Below are positions 1 through 13,239 of a DNA stretch of 64,000 bases, in pieces. The translations under genes were made by a program, and so were the position numbers. Position 1 is the stretch's first letter, and each line of letters opens with the position of its first letter. Under the pieces are notes generated by a model. That model had not been told where the DNA came from. It made no database searches and was given only the letters and a program-made list of their open reading frames with translations. Origin of the DNA: Atherinomorus stipes (Eukaryota > Chordata > Actinopteri > Atheriniformes > Atherinidae); contig JALJCO010003064.1 in NCBI GenBank assembly GCA_023101725.1, forward strand, positions 372,001-436,000, given 5' to 3'.

Positions 1-2048
1 GGATGGACAAGGAATTGGAAAACCATTACCAAGGTGAAGTAAAATAAATCCAGTTTTATTGCATTTGAATTATGAGTTTAACAAACATTTTGATTATATC
101 ATGATTTAAAATGCATACATATTAGTTAAACACTCCAATTAATGTTACTTTGTATCAATTTATACTTGTATGTTCAGGTCATCATTATTTTCTTATATGT
201 TCTTTTAATTTAAGACAAAAATAAGAGGCTGATGTATTTGAGAAATTTGGCTTATTTTGAAAAGAAAACTAAATATTTTGACAGTCATATTTGGAACATA
301 TTCACATAGTATTGTTTGGTGTTGAGAAAGTTTGAATAAATATAAAAATGTGTATCTCCCTTTGACCAGGCAATCAAGATAATCAAGTTGCATTAGACTG
401 AACTGCTACATCAGTACTTTGAACATAAGTAAAAAATTAAAGAGATAACCTGGCTGCAAGTCTTTTAAAAATGTTGTATGCACACTATATTAGTGCTTTT
501 TTTGTTATGCCGATGGAGATTTTTTTTTCCTTAGAAAAAAAGCAGGGGAAACCTTGTAATGAGTATATTTGACCTCATGGTCTTCTTTGAAGGTCTCAGT
601 TAAGTTAGTTTTCAGAGCACAAGAAGGCCATTTGCAAGGCAAGTATTTTTGTAAATAATTTTCTATATAATTTTCTAAATCATCTGGCTTTCTTCTTTTT
701 TTTTGTTTGTAAATCATAATCTGAACAAACCGCAGCTTTACTAAGCAAACCAAGTCTTGACACCTTGGAAAAAATAACCTGAAAGCTGATATCATTTAGT
801 GTGCCCAGAATTAGCACTTTCATTACAAAAATAACATACTAATTTTACCGAACTTGTAGACAAAACATTTTATTTTCAACCTTATGCCTTTTGGGGATCA
901 TATAATCCCCTGCTGCCTAAACTATTGCATGTCCTGCTTCTAACAGCAGCCCTGAGAAATCATCACACACATTCTCACTGAGTGTTGGAGTAACAGTGTC
1001 TCATTTTTGACACCTTGGACAAACAATGCAACTACTACACAAGCCTTACACAACTATGCTCTTAACAGTCTTGTAAAATGCCAGGAACTGCAGTCTGACC
1101 TTAATCAAAGCAAAGCTTGTGAAAATTTACTGTCTTTTTCTTCTTTCTGAAGGATTTAAACCATCACCTGAGGACAGATTTAGATGATGAATCACACTTA
1201 ATAGTCAGGAATAGCACAGGAAGGTAGAGATTTCAGATAAGAAATGAACCTGCCAGCCAAGGACAAAGGGGTAAAAGAGGGATGAAAAGAGAGAGATGAG
1301 ATCGAAGAGAACGACGGGTGATACTGATGAACATGAGTCACGCTCATCTGTTTCTCTGCTCAGAGGCAAAGGGAGCGAGATGAGAATAGCAGGAGAAAAA
1401 AAGGGGAGAATCAAAGATTAATACAAGTGGGGAACAATGCATTTGCTTGATAACATCAAAAAGCTTTTAAGCATATGCTCAGAGACACACAACAAACACA
1501 TGCATGTGCACACACACAAAGGCTAAGTGAAAAAATAGGAAGTGGATGTGATTCAGTGTTGATCCCAGAGGATTATGGGTAGAGTAGTGAATTGTCTGGC
1601 TGTCCCCTGAATTTACCCAGACTGGACCACTGCTGGCAACAAAACAGACAACTCAAGCATATTCAGACACACATACCCACACACACACTCATACACACTA
1701 TCAGGCCAATAAAAGTGGTGTTAACTGTGTGTGCATGGGTGGGGCAGTCATCCTCACTGGATCTCTGCTTCATTACTGAGGCTGACTTCATGGTGAAGAT
1801 GAAGTCACTGCTGGTTTAAAGGAGGTTTGGAGGAAGAAGTTACCTTACTCTACATATGCACAGAGTGCTCTACACACACATTATACGCTGATGTGAGCAC
1901 GAACGTTGCCTGAATCACAGTTCAAAGGAAAGAACAGATGGGGGTGCTTTCGGCTGCATACTTGCGACACACAAACACACAGGTTAACTCTCATGGTGAT
2001 GATGATGGCCTGACTTGGTCAGCTGAGAGAGCAAGAATGAAAATGGCA

Positions 2049-2070
2049 TACACACACACACACGCACACA
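2049..2070. repeat. (CA)n microsatellite, interrupted
   Basis: A run of CA dinucleotides interrupted once by CG. A related CA-rich patch lies at about 1668-1698. Confidence 0.8.
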
Positions 2071-5000
2071 GAGCAGCTTATTGTTCCAAGTGAACAGAGG
2101 GTGACTGTGGGAGAGGGTTCCTGGCACCTCCTGTAAGTGTGGGATCCAAGGCCAGTGGCGCTTTGAGTGTTTTGTAATTGTAAATCTATCTATGTGAGGA
2201 CCACTTTGCATTTCAGAGAGTTTATTTTAGTTTCTTGAAAGGCTGTTTGAAGATAAAAACTTGGTTTTAGCCATGCAACCATGGGTATGCATATGTGGTA
2301 AAAACGCACCTTCCCCGTTTATCACCCCTGCACTCTGTTTGTTTACATGCCTGCAAATATCAGCCCACAGCTCATTAAATCTGTCTGCATGCTTGTGTGA
2401 CATTATATTACCAGATTACACATAATGGCACATATGAAAGAAACAGCAAAGAAGCTGGCTCATCTTGATCTTATTTTGGAAAAGGGGGGAAAGAACGAGG
2501 GCTGCTACCATAGCAACCTGATCAGAATTTTTCCATAGAGATGCTCTGCGTTCCAAACAAATTGGGTTGTGAAAGGAACACAGAGTGGCCCATCGGCAGT
2601 CCGCTAACTCACTCAGAGAACAGTGTCTGACTCGGCTTTGGCAACTTGTGTGATACTAGGACAGAGTATCCTGCTGCTGCACAGCAAAGGTGTGACCACA
2701 GGAACATTAATCCATGTGTAATGCAATCAATGAAAAATTTTCAGTGAAAGATTACTTTCTGAATTGTAATAGACTATAGATTAGTAGTTACCCTGGAAAA
2801 AATCAAATAATTAGAGTGCCATAAATTCTCATATTTACCCTCATGACATTTTTTACATTATAATTAGTTCACAAACGCTCCCAAGATGTGCTGGCTTTGT
2901 TCTGATATCTTGGTTCAGACTGATTAATTACACTATCAGCAGGCAGATAAAAAGATTCACCAAAAATTCAGTCCATAACAATATCCCAGAGCTCAAGATT
3001 CTGTCACTGATTTTACTGTTACTGATTTTCTTGATGTACTGTAATGTAAAGGCAGGAAAAACAGCAGCATTTTTGTACCTTTGCTTAAAATTCAAAATTC
3101 ACAGCTAACTGATTATAAAACTATGCAGCATTTACACATGACTAGCCATTGTGCATTTTGTTTATATGAAACCAGAAAGGAAAACATGCCTCAACTTGTG
3201 GTTTTAGTGGCTGCTACAAGCAGAATTTACTGCCTGGTAAACTACACAAACTCACTATCTCAGTAATTCCATACTTAACTGTTCATATCCAGTGCAGCAC
3301 TTCTGTAATAACGACACGATCCATAACTGGTGTACATTGCCTCTACTGCTGCTCCTAATTTATAATTCATCTGACCACACCTTACAGTATATAGAGTTAC
3401 ACCCACACTGAAGCTCTCCCTCAGCCCTCTCCATCAAACTGCATGCTTGTCGACACAAACATAACATAAATACACAGAAATCCTCACGCACAGACTTTGG
3501 GGGGACAGGGGGGGTGCCAGGATTTAGCATTCAGTCAGAGTCCCAGAGGCCTTGGCAGGCTGACAGTGCTGTTCCAGCCCAGGATGACACACTGTGGCCA
3601 AGCTGATAAATCTCACTATCACCCTTCACCCTGCTGAGATTGCTGCTACTGCTGACAGCAATAGGCCTCTGCAAGATTTATAGATTTACATGTGAATCAG
3701 AAAACAGTTTGACATATTGAGACATTAAGACCCCAACAAAAACATGAAGGTGCAGCGTGCTTTCAGCTCACTTTGGTACCTAATGAAGCGAAATGCAGTA
3801 TGAAGGCGAAAAATATGCGTAAATGATCTGTTTTTGTTCTCAAGTTTCTTTTTACTTGCAAAGCTAATAGGGCAAAAATCAATGGGATGATTTTAAGTGA
3901 TTATACAGTAGGTCAGTTTACCGATTCTCCAGCTTGCTACTTCATTGGCTAACAGGGGCTTAAAATGAGATGGGCTGGACTAACAAGGAAACGCAAAGGT
4001 TTTCTATGCTTCTGTCTAGCTGCAACTACAGAAAGAAGTACCACATCTTATTTAAATGGTAAAAGCACAATGTTGATAACCAAAACAGAGATGGACCCAA
4101 GACACAGACTGGCGTAGGAAACATGCAGAGAAACAGAAGTACGCTGTCCTCAACCTCTTTCCTTTTCCACTTGACCTAATTACTCCTTGACCATTTCATT
4201 TCTGCATTTAACTAATTCCCTCCTTTCTATTCTCTTATTGCCCTTTGAGTCTTTCCATCCCTCTGTGGGTGTGTGTTATATATATGTGAGGGGCGCTGTC
4301 TGCCTGCTGGTTGCCAGGATACCAGTCTAATTGAGGGGCCTCTAGAGAGTTGCTGTTATCAGAGCCTGAACTCTGTTTCGCTCAATGCTCTCATTCCCTC
4401 TCTCTTCTATTTCTCTCTAATAATACATCCCTTATATTAAAGTTCTATTACCCTTTAATGCTACAACTTCATGAATATCAACTTTTTAAACGTCTCCATG
4501 CATTTTTTCCCCTTTGGATTAAACTGATGCAATTTTCCCATTCTTCTTATCAGTTGTCATCAGCAGCAAAGAGCTGAAAGTCCCTTTTGTATCTTTGACT
4601 TTGCTTAATCTGGGTTTCTCAAAACATTTCCTGTTACCGTTTCTTCTCTGCCTTTCATCTGCTGTTTTCTCTATCTGTTTTGCATTGCTTCTCTCTGGTA
4701 TTCTTCCCTTCAATCCAGCCATTTTTGATGCTCTGTCTAGTCTTTGTCTGCTGAAGAACATAGCAGGTAATTCTTCTCCCATTAAAGAAATGCACCCTGC
4801 TGACAAGCAAGTACAAATATGAGGACAGTGTACTGAGATTAATACACATGTTTTGTTGGATGATGTGTGTTAGACGGTGGCTTATCATGATCCCAAGCTT
4901 AAATAAAATGCATACACATCTCAGGAGATCAACCTTCATAATATTGGAGTTTTTGGGTTGCAAGTCCATGCTGCAAGTAGTTAAAATGCTTTGGGTGCAC

Positions 5001-5859
5001 CCACAAGGCCCATCTATCTCTCAGAGACTCTCCCCTCTTGTTTCTTCTCATCAAAGAAGCTTCATCTTCCTTCCCCACCTTCCCCAGCCTATTCGGCTTA
5101 TTTCTTCTTCCTTTCATCTACCTCTGCTTGTTCTCTCTCTCCATCTCCACTGCATTGCAGATTTTTTTTTCCCTGGCAGAACTAGTTATGGAAAAGCCCA
5201 GCTGTAGCGTACTATTCTCCTTTTATCACGACTTCTTCATTCCTACCAATTCTTCATTAGATAAAGCGGGACACTGCTATCATGCCAGAACCACACACAC
5301 CTCAAGCATACACAAGCAAAGCCCTCCAAGCTACCATTCACATTTAAGATTTTATTTACCACTGCATTGCCTGGAACACTTTTTAAGATATGTAGATCTG
5401 CTATATAACGGACAAAATGCAAAACCTTCCTGAAAACAGTTTAGTTCTAACAAAACTTGCAGTCAATGCAGACATCATGTCTCCCTGACATGGACTGATG
5501 AGGCTGGATGGAGGAGGATGTGAATAGGAGGTAGGACATTATTCCCATGAGTCAAGTGCTCTCTTAGCAACCAGCCACCCATCAGATTCACAACACAATC
5601 ACGTAACCACACAGGGCAAAGAAATACTCCCACACAATCTCTGCAGAGGAACATGTGCAACAATGTCCTAGTTTCAAACCTGCATTCAAAGGTTTGCATT
5701 ACACTGAGCTAAAAACATCAAATTTGATAATGGTTAAACATAGCTAACAAGAAAAACAACATCGGCTTTCTCTGCCAGATTTCCAAAAGAATGATTAAAT
5801 TAGAGTGGAATGTCTTGTGTCAGTTTGCTCCGAGGACTACCTGGTAAGAACAGTTTTCC

Positions 5860-6460
5860 TGGTGGACCATCCTTCACAGCATCCTCGAGCGGAGTTGGCT
5901 GAGCTGGAGGGTGGGGGGAGCAGGAGCGGGACTGGGATAAGATTCCCAGCCCTGCAGCGGTATTCCAGCAGGAGGGGAGAGAAGAGATCCCACCAAGTCC
6001 CTAATCCAAACTTAGAAAAAAAGTCCCTACTGCTGTTTGTCTGTCGTTGTAAGTCAGGCCAGTCTTCACCCAACCCTCTGCCTTTTGATCTGTTTTCCTC
6101 TTGTTTTCTGGTCTGTCTGTTTGCTAACAGAAAAGGGCAGGGTCTGATCGCTGCTTCCCCAACACTGAAAGAGGGAGGGAGAGAGAGAGATGGGAGGAGG
6201 GGTGTGAGAACGGGAGAGAGACAGAGCGGGTGGGAGGAGAGCGGCCAACAGTATAGTCCTGCTTGCATTTCTCTCTGCTTTGGACTGAAAAGAGGGAGGA
6301 GCTGCAGGGCTGAGCGTCAGCAGAGCTGGCCAGTCAGGACACGGGGATGGTGGAGGAGGGAGGGAGGGGGAGGACAGGGGGTGTCGGTCAGGGCCGGGAT
6401 GTCATTCTGCTTTTTCATATGTAGAGATGCCAGACAGAGAGGAGAACAAGGGCAGAGGAG
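5860..6460. other. GC- and purine-rich patch without a recognised gene
   Basis: The stretch is richer in G and A on the + strand than its surroundings, with GGGAGG/GAGAGA runs at about 6167-6243 and 6335-6380. The low density of stop codons produces long open frames on both strands (a + frame of 234 codons at 5805-6509 and a - frame of 143 codons). The translated text has no recognisable domain and the bias alone explains it. It could be a regulatory purine tract or an unannotated non-coding exon. Confidence 0.35.
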
Positions 6461-8394
6461 GGACTTTCATAACTTAACCTTTATCTTAATCCCTATGTGG
6501 GCTGCATAAATCATAAGCAAAAGGAAACTAAAGCAGGGCCGTAGACTTGAGCTTAAATATGTTTTTTATCAGCAAAGATTAAAAATGTCAAGTACCAAAA
6601 GCTGGCACTGGATTTCAGGACATATTTGCAATTACATACCTACAATTCCTTCAGTTATTTTTAGGTAATTGAACCTTTTTTTTTTTTTTTTAATTGCTTT
6701 TAAAATTGAATAAACAAAACAGGCAATTCTTACACAGCCACACTGGAATCAATGACAACCTAAACTTATCCCACAAATTTCTTCAACAAATTTTAATTTA
6801 ATAATAAAGACTTATTTAAAAGTAAAAATGAACCCCTCACATATTTTGTGTGTGAATATGCATTATTTATGCATTTGTGTGTACAAGTACAGATAGTACA
6901 AGTCAATGTATTGCTTGTTCATCTTCTCCTCATTGTTAGTGTCTATCTCTTGGTAAGATTATAATCCCTCAGTGGCAGATGGCTGGTCTATAATCCAAAA
7001 ACAGCCCAACCTACTCAGATAATCTCCCCCTTCTCCATCTCTACATCCATTTCCCCCATCCCCTTATTACTGAGCTAAATCCCTCTTTTTGTTTTACTTT
7101 TGTTGTTTATTTTTCTGTACATCAAGTACAAAGAAAACAATGAACAACCCACTCTTTAACCACAACTGTTCAACACTGATTATGTGCAAAAATCTGATAA
7201 AAGGTTTCACTCAACAATATGGGTCAAGACAGAAATAAGAAAGAACATTTGGGGTATTTGCTGTATCTGACCTGTTAGACTTTTGTATTACACAACAACA
7301 AACCACCAACCTTCAAACAAAAATACGGTTGTTTGATCTCCAACTTTTTTGGTTTGCACGTTAACCCTATAAAGTCAAATGTATCATATTTGATACATGC
7401 AGCTTCCAAAACCTTTTGCATCTGAGACCGTCTGCATCACTTTATAGTAAAAACTTTGCTGATACACCTGATAGCAGGAGACAGAAGAGTGTACTACAAT
7501 AATTTTTTACCGTCTGGCTTTTAATGCTGCAATTGCCATTGCAAAATACATGCAATGCATATCAACATATAATAAGTTGCATCATTATCGAAGCTATCAG
7601 ATGCTGTGATTTCTCAATATCAACACTGGCCAATAAAAACAAGTGGGATGTTGGAAAATATCTCCATATCAGATTTGGACAAACATCCAACATCCTGCAT
7701 TGTTAGGCCATGGATACGGTTTAGCTCTCTTGTTCCACTACCAACAATCATTAGAGCAGGGAAACAAAACAAAACAAAAAAACAATCAAGAATGCCAAAT
7801 CCTGATGCAATTAAATCATACATCTGTTTGCAGGTTTAATTTTCTGAGGCAGAGTTGCACATTCCCCCGTTATCTAACCCCACCCTCTCTGGCCAACCTC
7901 TCTATCCGATATCGATCTCTCTTGGGTGACACTGCTTTCCCCGATAAGACCACTCATGGGTTTAATGACCTGGAAGTGGATCGATGAGTTCCCTCCTGCT
8001 CTGATCTCTCCGCTCAAGACTGCACATCGTTGGCTCTGGCTTAACTTTCTGCATGGTGCCCAGCTGGAGCAGTGCCCATCCAGTGACACGAGTGGATATA
8101 ATTATCTATGTTGAAAGATACCAGCCAGGCTTCATGAAAGCCCTCTTAAGCTTATTCAAGGTTACATGAAAGCTTATTTAAGCTTACAAGCGTACAGTAA
8201 GTAGGAGAAAAGTAGTATCGAAAGTCAATAGATCCTGATACTGTGTTTCAGCTGGATATGTTCAGATGCTTACTAATACATGAGCCAAAGAATATATTTC
8301 TAAAAATATGGGTTGGTGCTGGGAACTTGCTTTAGTGTATACTCATTTATTGATAAAGGAAATTAAATTAAAGGAAATTAAGATTTCAGGGCTA

Positions 8395-9259
8395 CCCTTA
8401 CCAAAAAGTAGTATATGCAAGTATGCTTTAAGTACACTAATTTTAAACTTTAAATAAGACAGTTTAACATATTTAGCCTATACTTATATTTAAACTTTTG
8501 AACAATATACTTTAATAATAGTACATTCATAGTACATTTTCAAACATACTGGTTTCTTTGATACTAAGAGTTTAAATGTTACTGGACCATTTGGTGGAGT
8601 TAAATAAAACACCTGAATCTTTTTTTTTGCTATAAATTTTGTAATATTTTTTTTTTACTCAGCATTAAAGGTGAAGTAGAAGTATAATAAGGCAGTTTTC
8701 AGTATATTTGAAAATGTTTTTTAAACACTAAACAGTGGACTACAAGTGTGTAATCAGTAAACTCATAGCAAACCTAAAAGGTTACTTTCTGTTTACTTTA
8801 AAGTCTACTTCATTGTTGCCAACTTAGCGACTTTGTCGCTATATTTAGTCGCTATAATGTACTACTAGAAAACTAACAGAATACATAGAATACTTTTAGT
8901 ATACTTAAAAGTGTTCTTTGCAAGAGTAAAAATAAGCTTAAAGTTTTAGTATGAGTAAACTAACAGTATACCTAGAAGTATACTTTCAGTATACTTTAAA
9001 GTTTACTTTCTAAAAAAAAAAGTAAGCTTGAAGTTTTAGTACGAATAGACTCACAATATACCAGAAGATTACTTTAAGTATACTTAAAAGTATACTTTTA
9101 AATACTTAAATTGCGCCAATCTAGTCCCAAGAAGTACACTTGTTAGTATACTGGTAGTACACTGAGAGCAGTGTACTTGGTTAATAAAGGTACACTTGGG
9201 GGATATACTTAAGTATACTTAATGAAATGTACTTACGGAATACTTCTTTTTGGTAAGGG
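8395..9259. mobile_element. Non-autonomous DNA transposon, TA-flanked, GTATAC-rich
   Basis: The ends are inverted repeats: CCCTTACCAAAAAGTAGTAT on the left matches the reverse complement of the right end at 19 of 20 positions. A TA dinucleotide flanks both sides (8393-8394 and 9260-9261). The 865-bp interior is AT-rich, has no coding capacity and repeats AGTATACTT-type motifs many times. A short segment at about 8813-8857, with GCGACTTTGTCGC, looks foreign to the rest and may be a further insertion. The superfamily is unknown; a TA duplication is compatible with Tc1/mariner-like elements but does not prove it. Confidence 0.7.
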
Positions 9260-9563
9260 TAATTTGATAACCATTAACTTGTAGGTGACTATTCAGGACA
9301 AATGGACAAAAATCTGTCTGCTGCTTTTGTATGTTCAGACCAAAAGCAACAAAAGCGGCAAGGACGCCTGAAGTTAATACATTTCCAATGAGAGCCAGGC
9401 GTCCTGAGTGACAAAAGCATCTGCCACCGTCTGCCGCGCGTCCAGGGCGACAACAGCGCCTGAGGCGTCAAAAGTGGCACCAGATAAGTTGAGCTTTGAT
9501 TAACTTTATGCTAATTAGCTATGACGCGGTTCAGCGGCAACAGGCGGCAGCAAATCAGAGTAG

Positions 9564-9902
9564 ATGTGTCCTTCGAGCGAGCGAGCACCAAAGAACAACG
9601 CATGTGACTTTGGTTCCGACAACACTCGTTCTGTCGTGGATGTTGAGAGGCTGTTAAACTGTGTTCAGGCCCATCCGGTAATGTACTTCTTTTTGGCTAC
9701 CGGGACCAAAGTAGAAAAGAAAAGAAAAGAAAAGAAAAAAACAAAACCTGCTGGACATCCATTAGAAGTCCTGCTGGAACCGTCTCTGTCCAGCCGCAGC
9801 TCCAGCACCTGCCGAGGAAACCTCCTGCACCCAAACCCGGAGAGAGAAACCTGGCAACAGCGTCTTCTTCAGATGTACAGGCAGCAACACACATCACAGT
9901 GA
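9564..9902 (+). pseudogene. MADF-like ORF fragment of a Harbinger-type element
   Basis: A 112-codon open frame lies inside the inverted-repeat element. Around residues 22-40 it reads VVDVERLLNCVQAHPVMY. This resembles the first helix of MADF/Myb-SANT-like DNA-binding domains, where a leucine pair is followed by V, then a P and Y. Such domains occur in the second protein of PIF/Harbinger transposons and in host genes derived from them. After the match the frame becomes lysine-rich (KKRKEKKKTK) and loses resemblance, so it is probably a first exon or a decayed piece. No DDE nuclease was seen nearby. The match is short and could be chance. Confidence 0.3.
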
Positions 9903-10908
9903 TGTCATCCACATCCATGATGAGTCCAGATGATTTTAAGGGTTAAACGAGCGTATTTATAGTAATGGCAGACCATGCTAATGATAAAATAATAATTATG
10001 AACTGGAATTAATTTCATTTACTAACCGCCTCACCCCTTTCCCTGTTCTTCCAAAATTTTTTTCCAACTTCTGCGTATTTTTCTTTAGGCCTATGGAACA
10101 CACACACACACCCACAAGCATGGGCGCTCCTCACCAGCCGCATGTGGTGTTTTCTGTTTCTCTTTTGTTTCCTGTCATACAGGACTTCGTTCCTGCGCAG
10201 TGTTTTATGCATTTCTGTGACAAACATATGAACTAAAAATATTTGAAATCACACATTCAACATGTGTTAAAACGCACCAGCAGGATGCAGATGCAAGTTC
10301 TGCTCATTACAGTTTGTGTGTGCAGCGAGTTTGATACGTCAGTGTTTGGCAGCTTGGAGAATAATGCGAAGTTGCTCCACATTAAATGAAGCCGCTTCAC
10401 CAAACTAGCAGACAGACTGTGGCTGGATTGGTTCTACAGGGCTAAACGGGCTGGGTGAGATTCTTCAGTTTCTTCTGTAGGCTAAACAAAGATCACAGAA
10501 ACAGCCGCTCGTGCAGTGTTGACTTCGTCTTTTCTCTATAGCAAAGTTTGAAGCTGTATAGAGTTTATTGTCATCATTGCATTTTTGTTTTGGCCATATT
10601 TTAGTGTATTTCAAAGTTGTAAAAGTTTGATCGTCCTGTGGTGGATTAATCATAATGCCACTTGTTAATTGTTTTCTGTTCAATACTGCATTTAAATCTG
10701 GTTGTGACTAATTAGATAGTAATTCTAATTTAGGTTCATGCTCTGCGATTTTTTTCCTGTATTTAATGACCACACAAAACGTCCTGCAGCTCTGCAGCTT
10801 AAACTGTGGGGAAGGTGAACAACAGCATAGACGCTGTCAAGAAGTTCGCTTTGCGGCTCCTTTAAATGACCAGTGCGATTTAACTTTGACGTAAGTCACG
10901 TGAAGAGC

Positions 10909-10955
10909 GACAGCTTCCAAAGCGGCAAGATGTTTTTGCCGCTTTGGAAGCTGTC
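10909..10955. repeat. Perfect 20-bp inverted repeat (hairpin, 7-nt loop)
   Basis: GACAGCTTCCAAAGCGGCAA at 10909-10928 is followed by a 7-nt spacer and its exact reverse complement at 10936-10955. It lies about 50 bp inside the right end of the surrounding transposon and is probably a subterminal part of it. Confidence 0.85.
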
Positions 10956-11002
10956 CTGTTTGTCGCCCAGCCTCAGGCATCTTTGCCACTTTTGGTCTGA
11001 AC

Positions 11003-13239
11003 GTACAGTAAAAAGAGCATCTGTTGCCATATGTGATAAATTTATTTCTTTGTTTTTTTTAAATGTCCACAAACACGTTCTAAACTAGATAATTCCATCA
11101 CCTCCAACTTCTTCTGCGGTGTACAATATCCTAACTGCAAACACCGACACCTCCGATCCACATCCGTTTTTTTTCTTATCGGTGGATTTTTTAAGAGCAA
11201 ACAGCTCCATAGATAAGAGCAGGGAGCAGTCATGTTCATGTGCACTGTGAGATGCTCACAGTAAGTTGCAAGCGCGCGCGGGGTGGGTGGGGGACAAACA
11301 GCAGTCGAGTTTGATGGACATATAATCATTCAATCAATAAGCACGGCCGTTACAATTTAACTGGATGGAGTTTTTCCAGTCTTGTCCGTTCCACAGGTGA
11401 TTAATTTTCCAATTTTTGTGTCTGAACATTTAATTTATTGGCTGCAATTGGGGTGTGAAGAAGACTTTAAGCAATATAGCAAAAAATGCTACTGGAAAAC
11501 GTCATCCACCCTGCCTTTAAATATTTCGATCTTCGCAGCCTGAGGCTCAGTCAGGCGGCCCATTGCTTTCTTTATTTAGTACAAAAACATAACTGATTTC
11601 ACTTTCTGATGCACAAGAACCAAAAAACAAACAAAAAACAAGCAATGATCAAAAAAATAGCCTGGATAAATGAATCCACAGTAACCTCCCCATTTTCCTC
11701 TGTCACCATGGAAGCATTCAGTCCAAAGACACCCCTCTGCTGACCTTCACATGGTTGTCAAGGTTACAATCTGAGTCAGAGCACAGGCGGGGACTGAGAC
11801 AGTATCTCTTTATTCACAGCAGAGGAAAAAACAGTACCTGACTTTGTACAGGTTATGTAGTTTGTTGCTCCGGATTCTCAAATGATACTGTACGTGAACA
11901 GGTCATTTTCACTGGTGAAAAAAATAAATTCCAAAAACTTGCAAAATTTCCAAACACTGTAATTATGTAAGTGGCCTAAAGACAACAGAGAAGAAAGATT
12001 TTTAACTGAGACAGATGCGCAGGCAAGCAGACAGTAATCAAGCCTCCCACACACTGGCCACATTATGAGTTTTCTGGATGGTAAAAGGCTAAAAACTGTA
12101 AGATCAGCACATAGAATCTTCAAATATTCTTATCCTAACATAAAATAGTCATGTGTTGATTATAATGTAGAACTTGATGTGTAGTTCATATATAGAGTAT
12201 GTTGCTGTGAAAACAAAACTTCATGTCAACATATTCGTACACTCAAGTTGACAGAAATACAGTGCAATCATAAGTAGGCCTAAAATACATAGTGGATGAT
12301 TGCACTGTAACTTGTAGGATGCAGAAACAATGCCTTCCAACACTTTACAGTTCATAGAAAATACATGAATGGGAGTCATGCTGTGACACCTCCTCCCACT
12401 CTCTGAACTCTCTTTTTTGGTCTCCATGCCATCTACCCCTCCTTCATTTCTATCTCTATCTGGCCTTTTAGTGTAACAACACTTGCTTTCTTTTCACCAC
12501 TTTTCTCCATCTTCCTCCTCCTTCCCTGCCCTCATTCCCAGCTCAGCGGGAAGAGGAGAGCACAGATGCTTTTAGCGAGCTGACATTTTGTGCCAATGTA
12601 AAAACACTGCATAGCAAAGCAGGTTGGCTCAGTGTGAGGGCCAGATTCTGGCAGTAATGAGCTCGCTCTGACAGGGAGGAACTGATGTGGAAGGCCAGGC
12701 AGTGCGTGTGTGGGTGTTTGTGTGCTTGCTCTTGTGATCGGCCACCAGAGGCTGTTCTAATGAGGACTGCATGTCTACAGTCGGTGGTGGAAAGACTGAG
12801 CATGCTGTGATCACCGATCTGTTTTAGTATTTGTTTTACATTTTAAAGGCATCACAGCATATTACACTTAATAGCAACTCAGTAAAAGACTGACCACCAT
12901 TTACATTTGTGCAATGGATTATGAAACATGAGCTTTGAGCCACAGGGAATACATAGAGACAGATCTGAGGCATGAAAAATGTTTTTTTTTTCTTCTAGGT
13001 AAAAACAACATAACAGCAGAATGAAGACGTGAAAACAGAAAAGGGCTTACCTGACTTAAATAAATATTAGTTCTTCGAAAGCATAAATGATTGGCCAACT
13101 TATGGCTAGCTGATAAAAAAATGTAAACATTTTCGAAAGCATTTATTCCAATGACCCTCAGTGACAACGAGAGGTTAAAAAAACAATACAGCGGGTACAG
13201 AAGTTTATATGAAAAATGACCCAAGTTTTCATTTGAATT
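11003..13239. other. Non-coding stretch, no gene recognised
   Basis: No coding homology or splice-flanked exon is apparent on either strand. It includes a short GC tract (about 11270-11292) and a 13-bp stem hairpin at 12259-12308, listed separately. Confidence 0.5.
12259..12308. other. Short hairpin with 13-bp perfect stem
   Basis: ACAGTGCAATCAT (12259-12271) is complementary to ATGATTGCACTGT (12296-12308), with a 24-nt loop. A 6-bp outer stem (12244-12249 with 12309-12314) can form across a one-sided bulge. The 5' arm begins with AGTGCAA, the seed of the miR-130/301 family, but the rest of the arm does not match those microRNAs as I know them and the stem is short. It could also be a relic of a small inverted-repeat element. 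Confidence 0.3.

Larger units (their letters stand above)
1..8394. other. Non-coding stretch (putative schip1 intron), no gene recognised
   Basis: Both strands were read and no homology-bearing ORF or exon was recognised. If the schip1 transcript continues past the donor at 25125, this stretch lies in that intron. It holds short CA-rich tracts (around 1668-1698 and 2049-2070), a T16 run at 6676-6691 and pyrimidine-rich stretches (4150-5170) that give spurious open frames. A short intergenic gene cannot be ruled out. Confidence 0.5.
9333..11002. mobile_element. DNA transposon remnant with GTTCAGACCAAAAG ends, Harbinger-like
   Basis: The left end GTTCAGACCAAAAG is found inverted at the right end (CTTTTGGTCTGAAC, ending at 11002). 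Similarity continues inward for about 30 bp (GCCTGARG is shared). The interior holds GCGGCAA-type motifs, a 20-bp perfect inverted repeat near the right end and an ORF with a MADF-like segment, an accessory-protein domain common in PIF/Harbinger elements. The target duplication is not clear. The class is inferred from the MADF-like ORF only. Confidence 0.5.

Noticed and set aside
4848..5433. Overlapping + strand open frames of 119 and 131 codons
   Set aside because: A pyrimidine-rich tract gives Leu/Ser/Phe-rich text. No domain or exon structure is visible.
5779..5843. Exon-like 65-bp segment on + strand with TCTGCCAG acceptor and CTG|GTAAGA donor and an open frame
   Set aside because: No homology is apparent in the 21 residues, there is no partner exon and it is on the strand opposite schip1. 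Chance splice-like signals are common at this scale.
5805..6509. 234-codon open frame on the + strand
   Set aside because: It lies in a purine/GC-biased patch with few stops. The translation is low-complexity, has no recognisable domain, and an equally long frame exists on the other strand.
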